Assembly: GCA_019411205.1 (NCBI GenBank)
Contig: DXRF01000076.1
Location: 1 to 11,579, forward strand
Source: Parabacteroides sp.
Lineage (GTDB): Bacteria > Bacteroidota > Bacteroidia > Bacteroidales > Tannerellaceae
Direction of reading: 5' to 3'
Length of the DNA stretch: 11,579 nucleotides
In this document: one piece after another, positions 1-6,617 of the stretch
How the letters are laid out: the number at the start of each line of letters is the position of its first letter
Numbering within the stretch: the stretch's first letter is position 1
The notes under the pieces: generated by a model
The model's input: only the letters and a program-made list of their open reading frames with translations
Told to the model about the DNA's origin: nothing
Databases searched by the model: none
Translations under genes and position numbers: made by a program

Positions 1-61
1 CACGCCTGGAAAGCGTGTAAACCCCTAAAGGGTTTCGCGGGTTCGAATCCCGCTTTCTCCG
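1..61 (+). tRNA. tRNA-Ser(GGA), 3' part; 5' end lies outside the window
   Basis: The sequence starts in the anticodon arm. The stem CACGC (1-5) pairs with GCGTG (13-17) around the loop CTGGAAA, giving anticodon GGA at 8-10, which reads UCC/UCU serine codons. A long variable arm follows (AAACCC pairing with GGGTTT, about 19-35), as expected for a class II tRNA such as tRNA-Ser. The T arm is GCGGG (37-41), loop TTCGAAT, CCCGC (49-53). The acceptor 3' strand is TTTCTCC (54-60), with the G discriminator base usual for tRNA-Ser at 61. CCA is not encoded, since the next bases are CAA. The acceptor 5' strand and D arm are cut off by the window edge. Confidence 0.95.
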
Positions 62-62
62 C

Positions 63-98
63 AAAGTCCCGATGATTTTATTATTGTCGGGACTTTTT
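63..98 (+). terminator. Rho-independent terminator after tRNA-Ser
   Basis: A perfect 10-bp stem, AAAGTCCCGA (63-72) with TCGGGACTTT (87-96), encloses a 14-nt AT-rich loop and runs into a T tract (94-98). It begins two bases after the tRNA discriminator, so it should end the tRNA transcript and insulate it from the promoter at 123-153. Confidence 0.88.
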
Positions 99-122
99 CT
101 TTATGGGATTAATTAACGGTAT

Positions 123-153
123 TTTGAAATAAGATATGGATTCTTTATCTTTG
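123..153 (+). promoter_or_regulatory. Bacteroidota sigma-ABfr type promoter for the 125-aa gene and probably the efflux operon
   Basis: The -33 element TTTG lies at 123-126 and the -7 element TATCTTTG at 146-153, a full match to TAnnTTTG, with 19 nt between them. Transcription should start near 159, leaving a leader of about 18 nt before the ATG at 177. The leader carries a purine-rich GGGAAGGA just before the start, which is unusual here because most other genes in the window lack a Shine-Dalgarno sequence. No comparably good promoter was found at 555-697, so the efflux genes probably also depend on this one. Confidence 0.75.
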
Positions 154-176
154 CAAAAAGTTTTTTCAGGGAAGGA

Positions 177-554
177 ATGTTTGTAGCTGTTGTGGATAAA
201 AAGATAAAGTTTTACCAACGTGTGATTTTGATGATCATGTTGGTCTTTATGCCGTTTTATTCGGTTGGCAGTGATTTCTTTCTGGAAGGCTTCCCGAGTT
301 CTTCCATCGAGGTGGTAGAGAATGAAGTGCACGATGTGCTTGATTTCGACGATAATGCCTCCTTGCGTACTGTTCGGCAGGAACAGATTCAAATCCAACT
401 GTTTGTTGCAGATTTTATAGCTGATTGGCTAACTATAATAAATGTACATGAGCTGATACATTCTCTTGAATTACAGCAATGTGCATTCTTACCCATATTT
501 TATCAACTTCATCAAACCCAGAGTTTCGTCTGGTTTTGTTCCTATCTGATTTAG
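177..554 (+). CDS. Small exported or membrane protein of unknown function, upstream of the RND efflux genes
   Basis: The 125-aa product is not recognised. The N terminus has basic residues (KKIKFYQR, about 8-15) followed by a hydrophobic stretch (about 16-31), so it is probably a Sec signal or a single membrane anchor. The middle is acidic (about 43-60, rich in Glu and Asp). The C-terminal third is hydrophobic and aromatic, ending FVWFCSYLI. The start is supported by a purine-rich GGGAAGGA immediately upstream and a consensus promoter about 18 nt earlier. The gene lies 143 nt before the adaptor gene in the same direction and is probably the first gene of the efflux transcript. It could be an accessory or sensing protein, or a leader whose translation affects the operon; neither is shown by sequence. 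No family motif is visible, and a non-coding origin is not fully excluded. Confidence 0.6.
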   Translation: MFVAVVDKKIKFYQRVILMIMLVFMPFYSVGSDFFLEGFPSSSIEVVENEVHDVLDFDDNASLRTVRQEQIQIQLFVADFIADWLTIINVHELIHSLELQQCAFLPIFYQLHQTQSFVWFCSYLI

Positions 555-697
555 GTCTTATCCGATTCTTTTTATTTTTTCAGAGCGTGTATGGGTATGT
601 TGTGCCGGTATGCGGAATGTTTTGTTGTGTCCCCGATATTGCACGCTTTATCATGTCTATAATTATAACCTAAAAATAAACTAATCAGAAACGATTT

Positions 698-1861
698 ATG
701 ACGAGAAGATTGTTTTTTAACTATTTATCTTTTTTGTTTTTAATAGCCGGCTTTTTTACTTCTTGTAACCGGAGCCATGAAAAAAAATCCGGAAGTAGAA
801 ATAATACGCTGGTGGTGAAGCTGGCAGCTACGAATATTGAAGTGGCTCAATCGTATGTAGCTGATGTACAGGCTGTCCAGTTTGTGGAGATCAAACCAAA
901 AGTGGAAGGGTTCGTCGAAGATGTCCTGGTTGACGAAGGCGAACACGTAAAGAAAGGACAGGTCTTGTTCAAGCTTTCTTCTGCCGAACTGTATGAAGAA
1001 GTCAAAGAAGCGCAGGCCAATTATAAGCAGGTACAGGCCGAGTTGAAAATGGCGGAAGTCGAGGCAGACCGTGTAAAGCGCCTGGTGGAAAAGGACATCA
1101 TTTCACCGATTCGCCTGGAGCAGGCATTGGCGGAAGCCGATGTTGCCCGTTTGCGGGTACAGCAGGCTAAGTCGCGTTTGCTTCGTGCGGAAACGAATTA
1201 TTCGTATACGACCATCACGTCTCCTTTCGAAGGATATGTGGACCGTATACCGTTTAAGGTCGGTAGCTTGGTCACGCCGTCCAGCTTGTTGACCTCCCTG
1301 ACGGATGTTTCGGAAATGTTTGCCTATTTCAAGATCAATGAGAAAGAATATCTCGAATATAAACGTACGCAGTTGAGCGGAGTAGAGCAGCCGGAGTATA
1401 ACAATTTGGAGCTGATCCTGTCTGATCAGACAACCTATCCGTACAAAGGAACGGTCGAAACCGTAGAAGGAGATTTTGAACGTGGTACAGGTTCTATTGC
1501 TTTCCGTGCGCGTTTTGCCAATCCGGACCGTCTGTTGCGACATGGTGTTTCGGGTAAAATCCGTATGCTGACCGAAATGGAAGATGTGATACTGGTTCCA
1601 CAACGTTCGACTTTCGAGATTCAGGATTTTACTTACGTGTATACCGTTGATGAAGAAGGAAAAGTGAGTGTTCGCAGTTTCGAACCGCTTTCCCGTCACG
1701 GTGCCTATTATGTAACGAAAGACCTGCCTGACAATACGCTGATCGTTTATGAAGGAGTCCAGCAAGTGAGTGACGGAATGGTTATTACGCCTGAGATTGT
1801 GGATGCCGAAACGGTCCGCAAACAATTGGAGTTGTCTGATGAAGTCGAAAATAATAAGTAA
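698..1861 (+). CDS. RND efflux periplasmic adaptor (membrane fusion) lipoprotein, AcrA/MexA type
   Basis: This 387-aa protein links the inner-membrane pump to the outer-membrane channel. It has a hydrophobic signal ending FTSC, with Cys23 as the likely lipidation site; the lipobox is slightly atypical (Phe at -3). A split lipoyl/biotinyl-like domain follows at about 60-94 and 171-203, the halves marked VEIKPKVEGFV and TITSPFEGYVDR. Between them lies a charged alpha-helical hairpin (95-168, coiled coil), where the outer-membrane partner docks. A beta-barrel (about 204-295) and a membrane-proximal domain (about 296-370) complete the standard HlyD/AcrA order. Length is normal for the family. The ATG at 698 lacks a clear Shine-Dalgarno sequence, which is common in Bacteroidota. 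The pump gene starts 5 nt after the stop. An A8 run at 780-787 lies in frame just after the lipobox. Confidence 0.93.
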   Translation: MTRRLFFNYLSFLFLIAGFFTSCNRSHEKKSGSRNNTLVVKLAATNIEVAQSYVADVQAVQFVEIKPKVEGFVEDVLVDEGEHVKKGQVLFKLSSAELYEEVKEAQANYKQVQAELKMAEVEADRVKRLVEKDIISPIRLEQALAEADVARLRVQQAKSRLLRAETNYSYTTITSPFEGYVDRIPFKVGSLVTPSSLLTSLTDVSEMFAYFKINEKEYLEYKRTQLSGVEQPEYNNLELILSDQTTYPYKGTVETVEGDFERGTGSIAFRARFANPDRLLRHGVSGKIRMLTEMEDVILVPQRSTFEIQDFTYVYTVDEEGKVSVRSFEPLSRHGAYYVTKDLPDNTLIVYEGVQQVSDGMVITPEIVDAETVRKQLELSDEVENNK

Positions 1862-1866
1862 GCCGT

Positions 1867-4800
1867 ATGTTTGAAATATTCATCAGACGCCCGATTCTGT
1901 CCGGCGTTATTTCCGTTGTGATTGTTTTTCTGGGTTTGTTGGCTATTTCCTCTTTGCCTATTACCCAGTTTCCCGATATTGTTCCGCCTTCCGTTACGGT
2001 GACGGCCCGTTATACGGGAGCCAATGCCGATGTGATGGCTAAAACCGTGGCAACTCCCTTGGAACGTGCTATTAATGGTGTGCCCGGAATGACTTATATG
2101 ACAACCGTTTGTACGAACGACGGTATGTCGCTGACGACGATCTACTTTAAGGTAGGAACCGATCCGGATGTCGCTTCTGTGAATGTACAGAACCGTGTGA
2201 CGACAGTTCTTGACGAACTTCCCGAAGAGGTGATCCGTGCCGGTGTGATTACCGAGAAAGAGGTGAATAGTATGTTGATGTATCTGAACATCATGAGTAC
2301 GGATAGTTCGCATACCGAGAAGTTCGTGTACAACTTTGCCGATATCAATATCCTGCGTGAGCTGAAGCGAATCGATGGTGTCGGTTTCGTCGAGATTATG
2401 GGAAGCCGCGATTATGCTATGCGCGTGTGGCTGAACCCCAACCGGTTGGCTGCCTATAATATGTCGCCTCAGGAGGTGACCGCTGCTATCCGTTCGCAAA
2501 ATATCGAAGCGGCTCCGGGTAAGACCGGTATTAGTTCGGATAAGATTCCTCAGCAGTTGCAGTATGTATTGCAATATAGCGGGAAGTTCAGCACTCCTGA
2601 AGAATATGGCGAGATCGTGTTGAAGGCGTTGCCGGATGGTTCGGTCCTTCGATTGAAGGATGTGGCGACGATCGAGTTCGACTCGGAAGACTATAATATG
2701 ATTTCCATGACCGACGGTAAGCCTTCGGCCTCTATCATGATCAAGCAGCGCCCGGGTTCGAATGCCCGTGAGGTGATCCAGAATATCAAAGCCAAGATGG
2801 AGGAAATCAAGGAAAGCAGTTTTGCTCCTGGAATGGATTATAATATATCGTATGATGTTTCGCGATTTTTGGATGCTTCGATTTCGGTTGTGCTCCGGAC
2901 ATTGTTGGAGGCCTTTTTACTGGTGTTTATCGTGGTATATTTGTTCCTGCAAGATTTCCGTTCGACGTTGATTCCGGCGATAGCTGTTCCCGTTTCGCTT
3001 GTCGGGACTTTCTTCTTTATGCAGATGTTGGGTTTTTCCATCAATATGCTGACATTGTTCGCGCTGGTGTTGGCAATCGGTATCGTGGTCGATAATGCCA
3101 TTGTCGTGGTGGAGGCGGTGCATGTGAAGATGCACAACGAGAAACTTCCGCCGGCAAAAGCCACAGAGGCCGCCATTCGTGAAATCGGTGGGGCAATTAT
3201 TGCCATTACTTTGGTGATGTCTGCCGTGTTTGTTCCGGTAGGTTTTATGTCCGGTACGGTCGGTATTTTCTACCGGCAGTTCTCGTTGACATTGGCGGTG
3301 GCGATTGTTATTTCGGGAGTGAATGCCCTGACGCTGTCTCCCGCGCTCTGCGCCTTGATGCTGAAGCCTGTTTCACATAACAAAAAGGCGAAGAAAAGTT
3401 TATTGACGCGTTTCTTCGACGGATTCAATAAGCGCTACGATCATTTGGAGCGCCGTTATAAGATCAATCTGCGTTTGTTCCTGAACAGACGTTTCCTGAC
3501 TTATGCGACGCTGATTATTTTCTGTCTGGCAACATGGGGCATGACGTTTGTGCTGCCTTCGGGCTTTATTCCCAATGAAGATCAGGGCATGATCTATGTG
3601 AACGTCGATGCGCCTCCCGGAGCGACTCTCGAACGTTCGGAGGCCGCTTTGAGCAAAGTACAGGCTGCTCTGTTGCCATTGGAAGAAGTGGAAACGATTT
3701 CCACATTGGCAGGCTACAGTTTGATGACAGAGACGGAAGGAGCCAGCTTCGGTATGGGGATGATCAATTTGAAGCCTTGGGACGAACGTGAACAGACAGC
3801 TGAGGAACTGATGCGTATCTATGCCGACCGTGTGTCGCATATCAAGGATGCGGATATCCAGTTTTTCCTTCCACCGACGGTTCCCGGTTTCGGTAATGCC
3901 AGCGGTTTCGAACTTCGTTTGCAGGATAAGACTGCCGGGACATTTGCCGAATTGGACGAGGTAGCCAAATCATTTGTGGCCAAGTTGAATGCCGATCCTC
4001 GTCTGTCAGGTGTCACATCCGGTTTCAATCCGAACTTCCCGCAATATCTGTTGCGGGTCGATCTGGCCAAAGCGGCAAAATTGGGAATTGACGTAAATGA
4101 GTCGATGGAAACCCTGCAATCCTATGTCGGAAGTTTCTATTCTTCCAACTTCGTCCGTTTCGGACAAATGTATAAGGTGATGTTGCAAGCAGCTCCCGAA
4201 TATCGTATGAATCCGGAGGACCTGTTCGGTTTGTATGCTAAAAACAAGGAGGGGAACATGGTTCCGTATTCCAACTTCATGACAATGGAGCGCGTGTACG
4301 GGCCGAGCCAGATTACCCGTTACAATCTGTTTACTTCGGCCATGATTACCGGTGAACAGGCACCGGGAGTCAGCTCGGGCGAAGCCTTGGAAGCCGTAGA
4401 GGAGATTGCAGCCGAAGTGCTGCCGCGAGGCTATGACATAGAATGGTCTGGCGTTGCCCGTGAAGAGAAAGAGTCCGGTGGACAATCTCTGGTTATTTTC
4501 GCGATTTGTCTGGTCTTCGTTTATCTTCTTCTGGCAGCTCAGTATGAAAGCCTTTTGCTGCCGCTTCCGGTTATCCTCTCGCTTCCGGCAGGTGTGTTCG
4601 GATCATTCCTTTTGCTGTATGCGGTAGGACTGGAGAATAACATTTATGCCCAGGTAGCGCTTGTGATGTTGATCGGCCTCTTGGGTAAGAATGCGATTTT
4701 GATTATCGAGGTGGCTAACCAGTGCCGCAAGGAGGGTGTCAGCATTATGGGAGCAGCTATCCAAGGGGCGACCAGCCGCTTGCGTCCGATCTTGATGACC

Positions 4801-5019
4801 TCTTTTGCCTTTATCAGCGGCTTGATCCCGTTGGCGATAGCCAGTGGAGCGGGTGCTTTGGGTAACCGTTCCATCGGTACGGCGGCGGCCGGAGGTATGC
4901 TGATCGGTACGTTCGTGGGGATCTTCCTGATACCGGGGCTTTATGTGATATTTGAATCGTTAGCAACTTACTTAAAGGAAAAGAAACAAAAAGCAAATGA
5001 AGAAGAATATGAGTATTAA
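1867..5019 (+). CDS. RND multidrug efflux pump, inner-membrane permease, HAE1 family (AcrB/MexB-like)
   Basis: This 1050-aa protein is the proton-driven pump of the tripartite system, expected to form a trimer exporting hydrophobic or amphiphilic drugs, dyes or bile compounds. It has full family length. TM1 is at about 10-29, followed by a first periplasmic porter region, TM2-6 (about 340-497), a second porter region with the GFIPNEDQG motif (566-574), and TM8-12 (about 873-1032). The TM10 lysine is present in GKNAIL (Lys941, AcrB Lys940), and RLRPILMTS (971-979) matches the TM11 Arg/Thr region. In TM4, the AcrB pair Asp407-Asp408 corresponds to Asp409-Asn410 (GIVVDNAIVVVEAV), so one proton-relay acid is missing. 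The gene starts 5 nt after the adaptor and overlaps the channel gene by 23 nt, implying coupled translation. Substrates cannot be read from sequence. Confidence 0.95.
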   Translation: MFEIFIRRPILSGVISVVIVFLGLLAISSLPITQFPDIVPPSVTVTARYTGANADVMAKTVATPLERAINGVPGMTYMTTVCTNDGMSLTTIYFKVGTDPDVASVNVQNRVTTVLDELPEEVIRAGVITEKEVNSMLMYLNIMSTDSSHTEKFVYNFADINILRELKRIDGVGFVEIMGSRDYAMRVWLNPNRLAAYNMSPQEVTAAIRSQNIEAAPGKTGISSDKIPQQLQYVLQYSGKFSTPEEYGEIVLKALPDGSVLRLKDVATIEFDSEDYNMISMTDGKPSASIMIKQRPGSNAREVIQNIKAKMEEIKESSFAPGMDYNISYDVSRFLDASISVVLRTLLEAFLLVFIVVYLFLQDFRSTLIPAIAVPVSLVGTFFFMQMLGFSINMLTLFALVLAIGIVVDNAIVVVEAVHVKMHNEKLPPAKATEAAIREIGGAIIAITLVMSAVFVPVGFMSGTVGIFYRQFSLTLAVAIVISGVNALTLSPALCALMLKPVSHNKKAKKSLLTRFFDGFNKRYDHLERRYKINLRLFLNRRFLTYATLIIFCLATWGMTFVLPSGFIPNEDQGMIYVNVDAPPGATLERSEAALSKVQAALLPLEEVETISTLAGYSLMTETEGASFGMGMINLKPWDEREQTAEELMRIYADRVSHIKDADIQFFLPPTVPGFGNASGFELRLQDKTAGTFAELDEVAKSFVAKLNADPRLSGVTSGFNPNFPQYLLRVDLAKAAKLGIDVNESMETLQSYVGSFYSSNFVRFGQMYKVMLQAAPEYRMNPEDLFGLYAKNKEGNMVPYSNFMTMERVYGPSQITRYNLFTSAMITGEQAPGVSSGEALEAVEEIAAEVLPRGYDIEWSGVAREEKESGGQSLVIFAICLVFVYLLLAAQYESLLLPLPVILSLPAGVFGSFLLLYAVGLENNIYAQVALVMLIGLLGKNAILIIEVANQCRKEGVSIMGAAIQGATSRLRPILMTSFAFISGLIPLAIASGAGALGNRSIGTAAAGGMLIGTFVGIFLIPGLYVIFESLATYLKEKKQKANEEEYEY

Positions 5020-6442
5020 GATAATCGGTACGGTTTGCCTGTGGGCCGCGATCGGCCTTACTGCTTGCAAGGCCCCGCAGCTCTCTCCGGATGGGGAACG
5101 TGCCGCACTGCCGGAAGGAGAGGGGCATACCTATGACACTGCATTTGTAAAGCCGTTGGAGTGGAATGTGTTTTTCCAGGATTCCATCTTGCAAGGATAT
5201 GTAGAGGTCGCTTTGCGGAATAACCATTCGTTCAAGCAAAGTATGGAACGGGTGACGATGAGCCGGGCCAACCTGCAACGGGCAAAAGGCTTGTTGTTGC
5301 CGGAGGTCGGCCTCAATATCGGAGCTTCGGTCAACCGTTTCGGTGAATATACGATGGATGGCGTGGGGAACAGTGAAACTAATGTTCCTTCCTTACCGAA
5401 AGACAAACATATCCCGGACCCTTACCGTGATTTCGGGCTTTTCCTGAATTTCCAGTGGGAAGCGGACATCTGGGGGAAGCTGACACATAAGAAACAGGCG
5501 GCTGCAGCCCGTTGGATGGCTTCGGTCGAGGCAACTCGCTTTGCACAGTCGGTTCTGATTTCCGAATTGGCCGTCCATTATTATGAACTGATCGGTTTGG
5601 ATAAGCGCCGGGATGTTTTGGAAGAGGCCCATATCAGTTCCAAACGTTCGTACGAGCTGACTCGCCAGTTGAAGAAGGAGGGAGCTGAAACGCAGTTGGC
5701 TGTCGACCAGTTTCATGCCCGCATGCTGCTGATAGAAAGCAAGCTGTTGGAAAATGATCAACTGATCGGAGAGAAAGAGCGTGCGATAGCCTGCTTGTTA
5801 GGTGTTTTCCCATTTGAAATCAAGCGTATGAGTTTTGAAGAACTGCGTCAGATCCCTTTTCCGCTTTCAGACGGTGTTCCGGCGAATATGCTGACCTTGC
5901 GTCCTGATGTGCGGGCTGCCGAGATGGAATTGCTGGCTTCGAAGGCGGATGTAATGGCGGCTAAAGCGGCCTTTTATCCTTCGTTGGTGTTGGGTGCGGG
6001 AGGCGGCTTCAATAGTTTTGACGTCGGCAAATGGTTCACTGCGCCTGCTTCGCTGGTCTACGATTTGGCAGCAGGAATTACTGCACCTGTCTTCCAGCGG
6101 AACCAGATTCGTTCGATGTGGAACGAAGCGCGTGCTTCGCAACGGATAGCCTTGTCGCAATATCACGAAACGGCCTTGAAAGCCTATACGGAAGTATTGG
6201 ATTTGTATTGTGCAGGTCTGAACCAGGTGGAACGTGTCCGTCTGAAAGAGGTGGAGACCGTAGCTCACCAACGTTCGGTCACTAATGCTAATGAACTTTT
6301 CAAGTTGAATTATGTCGGTTTCCTCGAAGTACTCTCTGCCAACGAACGTTATCTGGATAGCGAATTGGAACGTATCGACATCATCACCGACCTTTGCCGG
6401 AAAAAGATCCTTCTCTACCGGGCGTTGGGCGGTGGTTGTTAA
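4997..6442 (+). CDS. Outer-membrane efflux lipoprotein, NodT/OprM (TolC) family
   Basis: This 481-aa protein is the exit duct of the efflux system. A signal peptide ends in a good lipobox LTAC with Cys24, indicating outer-membrane lipid anchoring as in OprM/NodT proteins. Family landmarks are the first helical repeat (about 60-100), FQWEADIWGKL (152-162), long coiled-coil segments (about 200-265), LRPDVRAAE (301-309) opening the second repeat, AAKAAFYPSL (321-330), and a long C-terminal helix (about 425-475). Length matches the family. The ATG at 4997 lies inside the pump gene and gives a 23-nt overlap; a second in-frame ATG at 5009 would also preserve the signal peptide. The C terminus ends LGGGC. 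It is the last gene of the efflux unit. Confidence 0.95.
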   Translation: MKKNMSIKIIGTVCLWAAIGLTACKAPQLSPDGERAALPEGEGHTYDTAFVKPLEWNVFFQDSILQGYVEVALRNNHSFKQSMERVTMSRANLQRAKGLLLPEVGLNIGASVNRFGEYTMDGVGNSETNVPSLPKDKHIPDPYRDFGLFLNFQWEADIWGKLTHKKQAAAARWMASVEATRFAQSVLISELAVHYYELIGLDKRRDVLEEAHISSKRSYELTRQLKKEGAETQLAVDQFHARMLLIESKLLENDQLIGEKERAIACLLGVFPFEIKRMSFEELRQIPFPLSDGVPANMLTLRPDVRAAEMELLASKADVMAAKAAFYPSLVLGAGGGFNSFDVGKWFTAPASLVYDLAAGITAPVFQRNQIRSMWNEARASQRIALSQYHETALKAYTEVLDLYCAGLNQVERVRLKEVETVAHQRSVTNANELFKLNYVGFLEVLSANERYLDSELERIDIITDLCRKKILLYRALGGGC

Positions 6443-6458
6443 AACAATTGATAGGAAG

Positions 6459-6488
6459 GTGACAAATTGGTAACGCTTTTGTCATTTT
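6459..6488 (+). terminator. Possible weak terminator of the efflux operon
   Basis: TGACAAA (6460-6466) pairs with TTTGTCA (6478-6484), extended by a G-T pair at 6459/6485, around an 11-nt loop. TTTT (6485-6488) follows the stem. It starts 17 nt after the channel gene stop. The stem is AT-rich and the T tract short, so termination may be partial. Confidence 0.4.
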
Positions 6489-6533
6489 GTTGTGATTTGC
6501 AAGAAGTTTAAAATGTTTTATAAGTGGTATGCT

Positions 6534-6563
6534 TTTGATGGAAGGAGAAAAATGTTATATTTG
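6534..6563 (+). promoter_or_regulatory. Bacteroidota-type promoter of the KamA-like gene
   Basis: TTTG at 6534-6537 and TATATTTG at 6556-6563 (full TAnnTTTG match) are separated by 18 nt. Transcription should begin near 6570, giving a leader of about 48 nt before the ATG at 6618. The -7 box lies inside a nested inverted repeat (6540-6601) that may be an operator. Confidence 0.72.
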
Positions 6564-6601
6564 TAGACAAATGTTTTCAAAATAACATTTATAATCCTTC
6601 C
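6540..6601. repeat. Nested inverted repeat spanning the -7 box and start of transcription
   Basis: The outer arms are GGAAGGA (6540-6546) and TCCTTCC (6595-6601), exact reverse complements. The inner arms are AAATGTTAT (6550-6558) and ATAACATTT (6582-6590), also exact. The gaps between outer and inner arms are 3 and 4 nt, so the whole is one nearly continuous 62-bp dyad with 16 matched pairs. A small palindrome ATTTGT/ACAAAT (6559-6564, 6567-6572) lies in the centre. The left arms are upstream of the predicted start of transcription, so the symmetry acts at the DNA level, as for an operator, rather than as an RNA hairpin. The partner protein is unknown. Confidence 0.55.
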
Positions 6602-6617
6602 TAAAAAGTATTTGCTT

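Noticed and set aside
584..647. Inverted repeat AGCGTG/CACGCT in the gap before the adaptor gene
   Set aside because: Only six pairs separated by more than 50 nt, with no T tract or second arm pair; it may be chance.
479..673. 64-aa open frame on the + strand overlapping the 125-aa gene
   Set aside because: It starts inside the better-supported 177-554 gene, has no ribosome-binding signal or promoter, and its composition is unremarkable.
780..787. A8 run in the adaptor gene as a slippage switch
   Set aside because: The run is short and falls in an AT-rich Lys-Lys stretch after the lipobox; the frame is intact and nothing else suggests phase variation.
1747..2574. 275-aa antisense open frame under the adaptor and pump genes
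   Set aside because: It is His-, Arg- and Thr-rich low-quality protein lying opposite strongly conserved efflux genes, as expected for a shadow frame.
6540..6601. Phase-variable invertible promoter
   Set aside because: Bacteroides invertible promoters have recombination sites separated by well over 100 bp and often a nearby invertase. Here the inner arms are only 23 bp apart and no recombinase is present.
6612..6617. TTG start two codons upstream of the KamA-like ATG
   Set aside because: The ATG at 6618 gives the natural MIKRR start, and nothing supports a TTG start here.
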